Positions 48,267 through 61,070 of a stretch of DNA of 64,000 bases are shown here, one piece after another. The DNA comes from Ceratorhiza oryzae-sativae (taxonomy: Eukaryota; Basidiomycota; Agaricomycetes; Cantharellales; Ceratobasidiaceae). The notes beneath the pieces are model-generated. The model had not been told where the DNA came from. It saw only the letters and a program-made list of their open reading frames with translations, and did not search any database. The translations under genes were made by a program, and so were the position numbers. The stretch is from positions 1,922,001 to 1,986,000 of the forward strand of contig JARWMV010000234.1 in assembly GCA_030998015.1 (NCBI GenBank). The letters run 5' to 3'. Numbering within the stretch: position 1 is the first letter of the stretch; the number at the start of each line of letters is the position of its first letter.

Positions 48267-49595
48267 TCACGACGCGCCTGCCATGTACTGAGACGGTGCA
48301 CCAGGGGGAGGAGGGGGCATGCCGCCCGGGAACATCATGGGAGGCATCTGCCCAAACTGCGGGGGTGGAGGGGGCATCCCCATCCCAGGCATTGGCATTG
48401 GCACCCCTTGGAAGCCCGGTGGTGGCCCGGGCGGCACCATCCCCATAGGAGGCCCGGGCATGAAGCCAGGGGGAGGAGGTGGAACCATCCCAGGCTGCAT
48501 TGGCATTCCAAACGTTTGTTGCGGCGCGAATCCAGGCGGTGGAGGAGGCGCGGCAAGTATACCTGCAAAGCGCTTAGATCAAAACCTTGGGCAGCACGGC
48601 TATGCGCTCACCTGCAAACTGGCCTTGGTACGGTCCTTGGAATGGAGCCATGGGGGGACGAGCACCAAACGCCAGAGCAGCCGGTGCAGGAGGTGGTCTC
48701 GCAGATGGGGGAAGCGCGTTGTTCTTCCTCGCCTGAGCAGCCAAGAGTCGCTCGGCTGCAGTACCGTGTCGCTCGCCCTTGCCATCTTTTTTAAACGCGT
48801 ACTGGACTTGGATTTGTTTGTTCATGAGGAACTGGTTGTTCATCGACTCAATGGCAGCATCTGCAGATTCGAAATCTGTGAATGCCACAAAGCCATACCC
48901 CTTCGATTCGCCAGTTGTAGGATCCCGAGCCACCTGGTCAAAAGTGTCAGCATGACGCAAAGACAGAGCAAACTGGTAAACGAACCTTGGCCGTTGTAGA
49001 CATGACACCAAAAGCACTGAAGGTATCGTATAGCATCCTCTCGTCCACATTGGGGTCCAACCCTCCAATAAACAAGTTTGCGCCCACATCCAGTTGTTTT
49101 TTGTCAGATGACGACTAGGTAAACAAGCCAGCATCAGCGCACGCGCCACGGGTCATTCTTCACTACGCCCAGCCCACCTTGTTGACACGAATTGGTTTTC
49201 CCCAGAGCTTTATCTGGTTCATGATTTTGCATGCGTACTCGGCATCTTCCTCTGTCAAAAATTCGCAGAACCCAAATCCTTGATGCGCTTGGGAAATACG
49301 GTCTTTTGGCAGATGTACATTGACTATTGTCCAGTCTTGTCAGCACTAAATATATAAGAGCAACTTGAAATGCTGCTCACCAACCGGTCCAGCCTGCAGC
49401 ATCAACTCCCAAATCAAAGCATCCGTGCAACGCTCGTCCAAGTTTCCCTACAACCGTCGAAGAGGCAACTAGAAGATGAGCGGACTTGAACAATGGGCAT
49501 TTTAGGAGCAGAGCATCCTCCCCGCTTGGTGTTGCGGAACGTACCAGGTATACAGTCGCCTCTGCGTTCCGGTCATCCTGTGGCCGACCAGACAT
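48267..49595 (-). CDS. Splicing factor 3B subunit 4 (SF3b49/Hsh49)
   Basis: U2 snRNP SF3b subunit that contacts pre-mRNA near the branch site. It starts [20 protein letters not shown] with RRM1 (RNP2 VYLGNL, RNP1 HQGFGFCEF) and [17 protein letters not shown]2 follows: [58 protein letters not shown]. The C-terminus is the expected Pro/Gly/Met-rich tail ([19 protein letters not shown]). The exon boundaries at YLGNL, GPV, NKS and AKV are GT-AG and phase-consistent. Length and order match SF3B4 and the frame is intact. Confidence 0.94.
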
Positions 49596-50292
49596 GGTGA
49601 GTGTTCGTCAAGCGCTAAAGCACAATGTCACGTGTAACTTTGTGGCACGCTTAGACGCCGACACTCGCTAATCCACCCCACCCAATCTAACCATAAAACT
49701 TGGAGCTTTGCCCTCGATCTACGCATACGCTGAATCAAAACCTTCCGTACTATTAATTTATCTTTTTATGATGCTCCCTTCATAATTAGAAGTGCTGCGA
49801 GTATCGAGTCGCTTCGACCCTAGAACAAGTCTATGGTAGCCGGGATATGAGTATACCACCAGAAATAAATCCTCGACTGTGATTTTGAGAGGATTCAAGT
49901 ACCAACTCCACTTTTATTTGACAAGCTACAAAGAGTTTCTTATTTTGTCTAATGGTGTATCACGACAGCGCCAGAGAACACCTGGAGTAGTTTTAGGTAT
50001 CCCCCGCATTAAGGTCGGAACATCTACTAAACCGATTCTATACCATTATTTTAAACTCTCTCTGTAACTTTGTGCCGCACAGATACTGTACCCCATGCGC
50101 ATATATTGAGGATTTTTACGATTACAACGACCCGGTTGCTCAAGACGTTGCCACCACTTGTGATACCCACACGTCATTTACAGAACTCCAACGTGCGAAA
50201 CAAAGATAAGATTTTATGAGTGCTATACTTTACCTTATCAAAAACACCATACACAAGCACAACCCACAAAATTAAAGGAAAGAGCATGTCCT
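49596..50292. other. Intergenic
   Basis: No gene supported; SF3B4 promoter region and 3' flank of the SNAP-repeat gene. A 62-codon plus frame near 49879 is not convincing. Confidence 0.45.
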
Positions 50293-52069
50293 TTACAGCA
50301 ACAGAGTATTCGGCGCGTTCGACGTGGTGACAACCACTTCCCCTCCCTCCCGAATCAGTTTCTCCTCCTCCTTCGTGTACCAAACACTCCCAGTAACTCT
50401 TCCTCCAACCCGCTTGGTTTCGACCTTCCTCCCCTCAATCGTGGACTCAACAACACCAGGCGCAACGACTGAGCTAGTCAAATCGAATGTCCCCTCGTAA
50501 TTAGGGTGCAGCTGTACACTCGCAGGCGCATTGCTCGTATGTCCGTTCAAGAACAAAAGCGCACCGCGAGGCTGCGACGTGACATTGAGGGCGAGGTGGG
50601 CGTTAGACGTCACACAGACTACCGTAAATCGGTCCTTTCCAGACCCGTCCAGGTCGAGGGTGGCAATGATGGGCGCATTGGACGACTTCAACTCGACCCC
50701 GGCTTGCTTTTCGTCACCCGAACGCATCACGACTTCAACATCCACGGCCGCGTTCTTCGTTTCAACGATCGCCCAGCCACCATGAACCTCTAACCCGCCC
50801 CTAATTGGAGCATTGGTGCTTCGTATGGTTGCATTACCGCCATCTCGGACAATAATCGAACCGAGAGCCACCGATGCATCGCGGGTGGCAAGATCCAGAT
50901 TTGCGAAAGAAGACGCCGCAGGGGATGAGAGGTCATGGGTGAAGAACGGGAGACGAGTGCGTAGAGCTGGAAGACGAGATGCCGGGACGCGAACATTAAT
51001 CAAAATCGGTGCATGGATGTGGTGGGGAGGGTGCGGAGGCGGGTAAGGTGGCGAAGGTGGGGAGGCGGAGGCGGCATTTTGCGGCCCGGAGGGGGTGGCG
51101 GAAGATCACCCGGAGGAGGCGGGAATCCACCATGAGGGGGTACCGGATGGAGATCAAAAGAATCGCCCTCGCCATCCCCAACCTCGAGGCTGTCGAGTTC
51201 GCGCTTGGCCTTGAACCCGGGCTGGCTCCAGGGTTGCCACCAGCCTTGGCTCTTTCTTTTATGCCCATGATGACGCATATATCCCTAACAAATCCACATA
51301 TTATATAAGATAAAAAAAAGCTCGAGATAGAATGCTTAAACTTACCAATAACCCAACTCCGATAATTTGGCCATCATCATCTTTCAGCGCACAGACTCGC
51401 CCATGTGCGCCTCGAACCTGGACTTGAATGATATCCACATCCTCAGCCGCAGGTTCAACACGGACAACGCCATGTCCCAGGAATCCCATCGACGCAAGGC
51501 GGATTTCTGACACAGAACTTGAAATATTGAAAAAACTTAGTTCATGGCGCGGGGGAGGGACTCCAGGCGGCGATGGGGGTGAAGGAGGGGTAGGCGGTGC
51601 TGGCAGATCGGGAGGGGCTGGGCCGCGAGGAGGAACTGGCGGACGAGGTGGCGGAGGAACGGGTACATCTGGTGGTATTGGTGGCCCGGGGTACTGAGGC
51701 ATATGCGGATGCCTTCCTCCTCTCGACTTGAGCGGCGCATCGAAATCAAAGTCTTCCCAGACGCTGCAGTCAACAGGCCAGGAGTGACCATGTTCGTGGT
51801 GGGGACCCCAACCCCAGCTCGAAGGTGCCAATGATACATGGTCCTAAACAGAAATTCAGCAAATGCAGACAATCCGACTTGGTACTTACCAAGATGGTCC
51901 CCGATCCCAGAGTGCTTACGACAAGCAACGCTATGGTACCAAACACAGCGCCTTTGACAAACCCCCGAGTTACCAGACTTTTCAAATCGCCTTTCGAAGG
52001 CACGCCTTCGAACGACAACTGGCTTTCAAGCTTAGGCGTCGATGGCAACGCCAACTTCCCGGAGGACAT
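50293..52069 (-). CDS. Type II membrane protein with proline-rich stalk and SNAP-type repeats
   Basis: Starts MSSGKLALPSTPKLESQLSF. One helix, AVFGTIALLVVSTLGSGTIL, follows a basic N-region (VTRGFVKG), predicting a single-pass type II protein. Then come a long Pro-rich stalk (PPVPPRGPAPPDLPAPPTPP), HELSFFNISSSVSEIRLASM and VRVEPAAEDVDIIQVQVRGA. The C-terminal ectodomain has recurring short units: IRSTNAPIRGGLEV, VETKNAAVDVEV, LKSSNAPIIATLDL, VTSNAHLALNV, HTSNAPASVQL and TSNAPNTLL. These are parallel beta-helix-like, resembling the fungal DUF7330/DUF4097-type repeat as I recall it. The frame breaks near 51055-51070 inside a C/G run, where the stalk (GRKMPPPPP) passes to PSPPYPPPHPPHHIHAPILI. 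One missing C explains it. Function unknown; cell-surface or secretory location inferred. Confidence 0.62.
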
Positions 52070-52822
52070 TACGGCAAGGACAGAGGGGGAGAAACTAGGG
52101 ACACTGCCCTGCCGACGGTCTGCGTTTTATTCAAGGCACTACCGCAAGCGAACTAACTGATACAGAAGTGTCCCCATGCTGCGGAGCTGCGCGCGAGGAA
52201 TTTGATCCCGGTGCTGCGCAAACAGGTGATATAAATATATAATCCCCGGCTTGGGGCCTGAGAGAGTTTGACTAGGAACGTCACACTTTAACATATCGTC
52301 GATGGTAAAAAGGTCGGTTTCGCTTGAAACCTATTAAGATAAATTTGTGCCACCACTCACAGGAAAATGCGATCCGTTATCTGGCCTTCATCGGAAGAAT
52401 CGTTTTGTCAGTGACCCAATATGCCCCTGTGTACTTGCGAGGCAAGTGCCCACACGGTTCAACCTGAATTTCACACTCCAACACGGTTCTTATTGGTGTC
52501 CAAGTCTCCCGCAGCGTGCAATCTCGGAATTCACGCAGCGCAGTAGACAGTGACCGTCAGGGCGTACCTCATTGTGGACCGATCGCAGTGGGCCCATCCA
52601 AACACCGGACCGCAGGCCCAGGGGCGATTCATGTTCAATGAGGCTAGCGGGATATCATGGCTCTCAACTAGGAATCCCCCGGATCAACCGCAGCCATCTT
52701 CCAGCAAAAGGAGCTCGCACCTGTTGCGCAACTGCTTCTTGCAATTAGCATCACACTGGTAGTGTCTCTTCGGAAAGTATGTAGATAGCGGATAAAAGGC
52801 TATTTTACAATAGATCAGGGGT

Positions 52823-54598
52823 TTATATATGTGGTATATATGAAGCCCAGGCTAAAATAGCTCGTCAATGGGGGCCCGTATGCAAATGATGAATAAATTT
52901 ACTTACAAATCTGAACGTAAGCTGCGTACGGTGCGACTGAAAGCTCCCAGAATGCTACAGCGGTGAGTTTAGTGTTTCACTCATAATTAATTAACAGACA
53001 CGGACTCACCAAAGCCGAGTACAACACAGCGCATTATAATCAATATCAAAGAAAGCAAGCGGCGAACTGCTACATGAATTTTTTCAGGATCACCAATTTC
53101 AGGTATCAACTGGAGAACGTTGGGCCCCCACACGAGGCCAGCGAGGGCAGCGATAGGCATCACAACCAACCAGCTATTGTCTCGGATGGTAAACAAGAGT
53201 CAAGCGGGGACACGAGAAAAGACTGACGCAATAAAAGTGTTCTTCAGCGTTGCCACAACCGCGGCGGGTTGGGTCTTCTCATGTAAAAGCCAACCGCAGG
53301 CCAGGGTAATCGGCCACGGACCCCAAGTGAGGATGAATAAAAAGGTAGTATGGAACCATTGGAGTTTCGAAGGACGGCCGTACTTGCGCAAGTGTGGCAC
53401 TCCAATGTCGATATGTGCGATCTCTTTCCATGCAGGATGATGCAGAACGCCCGCTAAGCGTAGAAGTAGCAAAGCTCCAGCAGATGGGAGGAACCAGAGC
53501 TCAAATGCTGTCACATACATACGCTGTGGCGGCAAACTCAACTTAAGCAAAATACAAATTTTGTAGCGGCTCAGCTTACCTTCGAAAGTCGGGCAACGAC
53601 ATTTCTACCGGGACCAGTAAGTAAAAATAAAGATGAAGACAAAGACGCGATGAATGAATCTGTACTGACACAATAAACCATATTACCTGCAGCAGTAATA
53701 GAATCGTCGCAACTTGAGGTAACGGGTATCCCATAAACGTCCCGCTTCCCTTAGGAAGGCGGTCTAACAGCCCTGGTATGAAAGTAGCCTCCTTGACCGT
53801 AACAACACGGTAACCGGGTTGAAGGTATTCATGAAATGTGGGTTTATTCCAGCCTTCTGGTTGTTCGGAAACGATGCGCAACACGTCAAGATACTCCTGG
53901 GTAAAAGCAGACTCTGGTCCATCCTTGACGCTTGTACTTGACTTGGCGGCTGGGTTTTCGACATCGGGGCGTGGCGGATGTGCACCACGCACGGCAAGCA
54001 GACCGAGATGGACTGCGACAAGCTGTGCCGAGTTCGGTCCCGAACTGTGCCCTTTGATCGCCTTCATCCTGTTGTGAACCTCTGGTCATATCTCCGGCGA
54101 ACAGCATTCGCAAGAGAATATTTTTCGATCCATGCAAACTCTAACCGCATCTTGTGGTGAGCAGAGAGCTAGAAAATTGTATTATTGAACCTTGCCTGGC
54201 AGAATGACCTTAAGAGTCGCTTTAGTCCTCGGACCAGACGAACATGGGTTACATACATACCTGCTTAATAGTGGATAGCACTCCCTTGAATAGCCCGTTG
54301 CTTCCTCCACCAGCGGACTGCCAAGCCGCCAGGAGCTAGAAAATGTGTCAATTCAGTAAACACAGTTCGCTCATCATCAACTTACTCCAGTTAGTCCAGC
54401 TGATATCAGAATTTGCGGAGCGGTCCGGAGTGGCAAAGAGGACAAAAAGCCGCATCTAGCGAGTGGGTCGCGCGGATCACATGAGAGTAAGCAACTTGCG
54501 GAAGGGCCAGATGCAGCGGCTCCAATAGCAAGCAACAGCGATGATACCAGAAATAAAACAAGCCTAGGAAAGGGGCAAAAATATCTCGACCAAGACAT
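52823..54598 (-). CDS. Multi-pass membrane protein, unknown
   Basis: About nine exons. It begins MSWSRYFCPFPRLVLFLVSS with a signal/anchor helix (LVLFLVSSLLLAIGAAASG). An intron after LRTAPQILISAGLTG leads to LLAAWQSAGGGSNGLFKGVL. Then come ILPGKMRLEFAWIEKYSLAN and AVRRRYDQ, followed by a break near 54075-54082 to VHNRMKAIKGHSSGPNSAQL, and QEYLDVLRIVSEQPEGWNKP. Later helices are GYPLPQVATILLLLQ, YVTAFELWFLPSAGALLLLR, HTTFLFILTWGPWPITLACG, WLVVMPIAALAGLVWGPNVL and AFWELSVAPYAAYVQI. The loop between helices 3 and 4 has HPAWKEIAHIDIGVPHL. The repair at the break again requires one extra base. The stop near 52823 comes from a final small exon and is less certain. No family recognised. Confidence 0.55.
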
Positions 54599-55792
54599 AA
54601 AAAAAATGGCTTCGGTGTTGAAGGGGTTGTAGGCTGTTTAGTTTGATACACAAACCCTGTCAACAGCGAGCAAGATGGAACTGTTGGGAGAAACTTCGCT
54701 TAAGCGCGGAATATAGATGGTATTCGTGGCTCCTTGGCGTGAGGTTATTCGTGTAATTGGATGTTCGTCGTAGAATGGCCGTAACAATCAAGCGTGAAGG
54801 CCAGCTAGCGGTAGTCGGCAAGGTTCGCCACAAACAGGGACCGGACGCCCAGAGTGTCATGGAGCGTGATGATGTAATGCTCTAGACTTTGCACAGCCTT
54901 CGATTCGCAATATGATCACTCTCATCGTACAACGGGGTAGAACATTCAACAACCTGACTGGCATTTAATTCAGACTACACTTATTATTCTAACATATTAA
55001 ATTCTCCATCCTCACACACTTAGCGGCGAAGTGTTTCCATCAGTAAACGGCCTATTCTACGGCCCTGTTCCTTCCCCACTGTTCGCCAAATTACTCTAAC
55101 ATATTCCCTTGTGGCACTTGGTTTATACAGAGCACCTTAACAATGTTCCTTATGTTAGGTCCGAATGATATTCAGTACTTGTACGATATTCTATGATATA
55201 CTAGACGACTTCAAGGGCATATGTATGAAAATGATTACGGTATGTTTCCCCAGGCATATGGTCTGGTAGACTCTATTCGAAAGCCGTATGTCGCGAGCCA
55301 TGTGGTGCCTACCCTTACCTGGAGTCATAACTACTACTCGCTATATTTCATATATGTGCTCCGCCTTCAAGATAAAAATAGATGATACAATAGGTGTAAG
55401 TTGTATCATCATCTGTAATAAGAAAGTTTTTCGGATATATGCACATACACAAACCGGATTTGTGTGCCCTTCCATAATATTTGATCACATATACGGTCCA
55501 ATATGTGTATACGAACATTCACCTATTTAGTTACAATGGAACTCAAGTTCGCTTATAGCCACCCAAACAACCGTCCCGCTCGTATTTACTGCGGGAAATG
55601 TGATTTCGTTCAACTGAATATTTTCAGAGACAGTATACAAATAGAATGTATAGAAACTACATCCGTTCCAAACCAGCCTCAAGAATTACAGTTCAACCCC
55701 GAACATCAGCATCTATGTATTGTAATGGGGAGTCCGATACATCGCGAAATATACCACCCGATCTACGGTTGGTTATATAATCGATTAATTGC
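54599..55792. other. Intergenic, AT-rich
   Basis: No supported gene. An 80-codon frame (55288-55530) and a 109-codon frame (55503-55832) overlap the P450 3' end and lack motif support. Contains the promoter of the multi-pass membrane protein gene. Confidence 0.4.
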
Positions 55793-58046
55793 TCATCGAG
55801 TAAACCCGAGGTCGAGAACTAGTTTCCTGTGAGCCTCAGACCTCGGTTTCATGCTGAACTCGAACGGTTTGGGCAGCCTGGATGTGTAGCGATATTAGCT
55901 AAACTAATTCATATTGCTCATGCTGGAAAAACACTTACGATATCAAAGTACTTCCTAGGTTAATGCCCCCCGGTGGCAGCACTTCATTCCCGTTCGCATC
56001 GACTGCCCGTTTGATCTCAAACACATAAAGAAGTGAGGATATCACGAGGAACATGTTTGAATCTGCGAAATGAGCCCCAGGACATGTCCTGATAATATTC
56101 GTATGAGAATTTAGACGTTAAACCGACCGAACCCCGGTCAACGGCCTTTGCTTACCTTCTACCATACCCAAAGGCAGGGGCTGGTGGGACCAAAGGGTCA
56201 ATGAATCTATCAGGGTTGAAACGCTCCGGTTCGGGGTAAGTAGATTCATCCCTGGTGATAGCCCTGATGCAAACGATAAAAATCGAGAAAATTAGACGTG
56301 GTGGTAGATTTTAACCTACCAAGTATTGCCTAGTCTGAGACCAAGTACATATTAGCCTTTAGACTCATAGTCAACGGGATGACTTACACGATCGAGCCTT
56401 TGGGTATAAAGTAACCTTTGTATACATCATCCTCCATTGCCGCATGAGGGACGGCTAGTAGTGTTAAACTTGATACCGAACCAAATACCTAGCGTTGCTT
56501 ACCGAGAGGGGTCACAGGCTGCCACCTTAGCAGCTCTAAATACATTCCTCACATAAGGCATGCGTTCGCGATCCTCAATATTCGGTAGTCTTTGAGCGTC
56601 TCCTAGTACAGAATCTAGCTCGGCTTGTATCTTTGCTGCAACTTCCGGGTACTGAACCATTGCGAGGAGGAGCATCATGGTGGTTGCGGTGGTCTATACC
56701 CCGTTAATATTGTGAAGGTAAAAACCTACTACGAACTCACCGTATCAGCTCCTCCTGTAGCCATAATTCCATAATTCAGCAGCTTCCGGAGCGTATATCA
56801 CCAGGAACTGACCTGCGATAAGTGTAGCGGATATCAACTTGACGTGCAAATCATCCTCTTGCTCTAGAGTATCATTCGGAAATTGAGCAAGTATCTTTTG
56901 AATGATCGATGGAACAGCTTCGCCTGAGCGCTGTGGCACAGGATTGAGTGAGGACGGACGCCAAACGATATTCCTATATAAAAATTACGCACAATCTGCT
57001 GTTTAGTCCATAAATAGGGCTCCGAGGTAATCCATTCTTTATGTCTTCTCCACTCGTCAAGGACACCCCTCCAGCCCATCCCAGGTAGCCATTTCGGTAA
57101 AAGCTTCAGGGCCGGAATAAAATTGACGAAGAAAGCTGTGTGCCAACGACATTGGTATGATGGAGGCTGAAACAGGGCAGATCAAACATGGCCCCGAAAT
57201 AGGCTACTCACATGTAGGCTGGGCTGCTTGAGCCGTGTGCCTCGTGGCTTCGAACATCGCCTTGAGCCATTCGTCGTTTTTAGATTTGGGGTTGTAGCCA
57301 TATACTGAATACATCATGCCTGTGTTGAATGAGCTTTTGTGGGATATGTCAACTCCATATCTGAAATCCATTACGGGGATAAGAAGTCTTACAAGTATAC
57401 TTCCTCAAAGAAGGTCTCGAAAGATGTAGATGCGTCCAATATGCGTCGCATCAACGCTCTAACTTGTGTGGTCTGGCCCTCGTAGTATTGCGAGACAACA
57501 CCCTTATGGAGTGATTCGTGTAGCATACGACGATCACGTCTCCACCTGTCGTTGTTGCTCATGAACACTATACCTTCACCCCAGTCCAGTCTATGAACAA
57601 ATTATTAGTATATCCATCCTCTCCAATTAAAGAAAGAAATTCACAAATCCTTATCAACAAGCGCTGGGATTTGAGCCCGGCCAGAGTATATAGACGACTT
57701 CTTATCCAGTAGATCGTTGGCAGCTTTTGCCGAATTCAAGACGACAATCGTTTGACCGAAAACAGTCAAAGAGATAACGTCACCTAGTTATATTTCTCGT
57801 CAGTATTGTGTTTCAATCGCTTCAATCAAACAGACTTTTAACATCTTTGCTTATACGCGCATAAACTTCATGGTCTGAGCCGCTTGGAAGCGATAGGAGA
57901 TGGCCTATAATCGGGAGCGATTTTGGACCAGGTGGCAATGGCAGCGTCGAAGGCGAGGCTAGGCGTTTAAGAGCATAGAAGAGCAACGTTGCTACGGTTA
58001 ATCCAACTGTAAGCTCCTGGGCACTCATCGAGGCAAGCTGTGGCAT
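55793..58046 (-). CDS. Cytochrome P450 monooxygenase
   Basis: Heme-thiolate monooxygenase, ER-anchored. It starts MPQLASMSAQELTVGLTVAT (start at 58046; an internal Met at MSAQ is possible) with a membrane helix, then the proline hinge LPLPPGPKSLPIIGHL. Later exons carry WRRDRRMLHESLHKG, the I-helix GGADTTTATTMMLLLAMVQ (A/G-G-x-D-T-T), K-helix ENVFRELLRW-like YVRNVFRELLRWQPVTPL, TWAITRDESTYPEPERFNPD (PERF), and the heme loop FGYGRR-TCPGAHFADSNMFL. The C-terminus is LPKPFEFSMKPRSEAHRKLV to the stop at 55793. All introns are short GT-AG. The fold features are intact. The CYP family is not determined; it resembles the basidiomycete group with OrdA/CYP620-type loops. Confidence 0.9.
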
Positions 58047-58496
58047 CGGGGTCTCCTCGGATTTGGGGGGAAGGAAGAAAATATAATGCCAGCGAGGTGG
58101 AGCTCCTTGGTAATGTACCCGCCCACCGGCTTACCGGAGTTCTGTTGTCCGGAATCTTGGAATGAATGGCCCTTAACTTCTTGATCGGGTGACCCCGAGA
58201 TACGCATTTACCCAACATTGCCAAATCTTCGCGGTCAATCGAACTAGCTATAGAAACATAAAACCTAGCCATGCTGATCCTAATAAACTGGTGCAGGTCG
58301 ATTAGGGAGATAGCTTGTCGGCTATGTGTGGCATTTTTCGAGGCTCAAATAGATGGTTACACGTGACGTTACGTTTTTTTTGAGATCGAACGTTGTCTGC
58401 TATGCTCCAATAGCAGCTCGGAGGGCCGTAGTCACTCCAATTCAAATTAACGTATAAAAGGTGCTGCGTAACTATAGGTATTTACAGGGGATGCAT
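58047..58496. other. Intergenic
   Basis: P450 promoter region and adenylate kinase 3' flank. A T-run lies at 58373-58381. No gene. Confidence 0.45.
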
Positions 58497-59424
<928 letters not shown>

Positions 59425-59631
59425 CTAGCAGGGAATGTGGTCGAGCGGGACAAGCAACGGGAGGAATAGGAACCAAGTGAGAATACCCGAAGCGCGTGCA
59501 CTTACGTGGGAAGCTTACCAAGCAACGGACCCTGAGGAGCTCCCGCGCATCACTCACGTGCCCAGTTCAGTGATGTCACGATCATAGCCCCTTGGCGCTG
59601 CAACCACCGACCGACCGAATCGCACTTGACC

Positions 59632-61070
59632 ATGGCCGGCGCTGAAGGATTTTTACTGCTCACCATTCCAAACTGCACCTTGAAATCTCAATATGGCGCT
59701 ACACAATCAGGCGTGCTTGCCCTGGAATGCGTCACGATCCCCCTTCGCGGTCCGCAAACTGCCTTCTCCGGCGCGACACCAGAGGTCAGCAACGAACGCG
59801 ACGTCTGGCTCGTCCTTCGCTTGAACAGCTTCGAGACCATCATATCTCCTACCCAAACTATTTACCACTCCCGTGCCCAGCACCAATTCACGATTCCTGC
59901 CGAGGATGGTGGAGTCGTGACACTTACTGTTCCCCAACCAATGACTGCGGCTGCGGTAGACGACCTCGAGTCGCTCGAGGTTCTTTTGAGCCAGTATGGC
60001 ATACTCCAAGAGAGCGGCGCTGGTGCCCCCGTTGGCAAAGGCACTGGGGACACAAAGGGCCGCTTGGTACTCGTCGACGAAGACAATGGGGCGATGCTCG
60101 GAACCCTTGGCGAGCAATTCCAAATCCGTGAAGACTCGGATCTGGTGTCCAGGGGGCACGAGAAGGATCCTGTCGTGGTCGAAATTCCCGAGCGAGGAGA
60201 ACAGGTGTACGTGCACAACATTGCACCAGACGAACAAGACTGGATTTTGCGCTCGGCCGGTTATATTAGGTAAAAAAAAAAAATTCGCTCTTGGCACTTC
60301 ACCGTGGTCACGGTCACTGACTATACCTATTCAGTCGTGGTATCCTTTACGCCACAGACCTTGCGACCAAGGGCATGCAAACCGCGGCACAGCGCTACGT
60401 TGCCAATAATTCCCCAACGACCACCCCTATCGTGTTTTCAGAGACTACAAACACCAATATGCGGCGTGTTCATAATTTGTCCGGCCAAGCCGTCAAGGTC
60501 ACGGCCCGCACGACAGGAATGATTCACAAAGTCATCGACGCGGGGATCGATCGAATGTCGAAGCCCCAGGCAGCTAACCGTTCTGGAGCACCAAACACGC
60601 CGCCTCGGCCACCCCGACTTCTCAACCGTCTACTCATTTCAACCGACTTGCTATTGACTACTCTTGAGCAGTCTGCGCACCAACTCGTGACGCATGGGAC
60701 TGACGCTGCATCGACCGTTGCCGGTCATCGGTACGTGCTCGTTTCTGTCCCACTGCATGTACTCATCCATGTTTTCAGGTACGGGCCAGACGTTGGATCT
60801 TCAACACGATCGTTGGGTGAGACTGTTCGGAACGTTGGTGTTGTGTATATCGATGCACGTGGGGTTGGACGTCGTGCTTTGATTAAGCGAGCAGGGAAGC
60901 GTATGATCAAGGGCAAACTGGGGAGCGGGAAAGAGATTGTCCTGGGTGATGAATCGACGGCAGGAGGAGTGGGGCAGTTGTATGCTTCGCCAGCGTACGA
61001 GAGGTATGCTGGCCCGTCTCGAACGACTTCGGCTGTGATTTGGGGAGAGGGCAGCAGAAAGAGAGACTAA
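59632..61070 (+). CDS. Senescence/spartin-type domain protein
   Basis: Contains a senescence domain, as in plant senescence proteins and animal spartin, linked to membranes and lipid droplets. It begins MAGAEGFLLLTIPNCTLKSQ (59632; the upstream in-frame TTG is unlikely). The N-terminal part (QHQFTIPAEDGGVVTLTVPQ, then LESLEVLLSQYGIL) precedes RGEQVYVHNIAPDEQDWILR, an intron of about 60 nt, and the C-terminal domain: MQTAAQRYVANNSPTTTPIV, NMRRVHNLSGQAVKVTARTT, GMIHKVIDAGIDRM, LLLTTLEQSAHQLVTHGTD, and RYGPDVGSSTRSLGETVRNV. It ends RKRD at 61070. A 53-nt intron (60726-60778 approximately) lies after HR. Frame and splice phases are consistent. Confidence 0.85.

Noticed and set aside
55503..55832. 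109-codon plus frame
   Set aside because: Overlaps the P450 3' end on the other strand; no motif.
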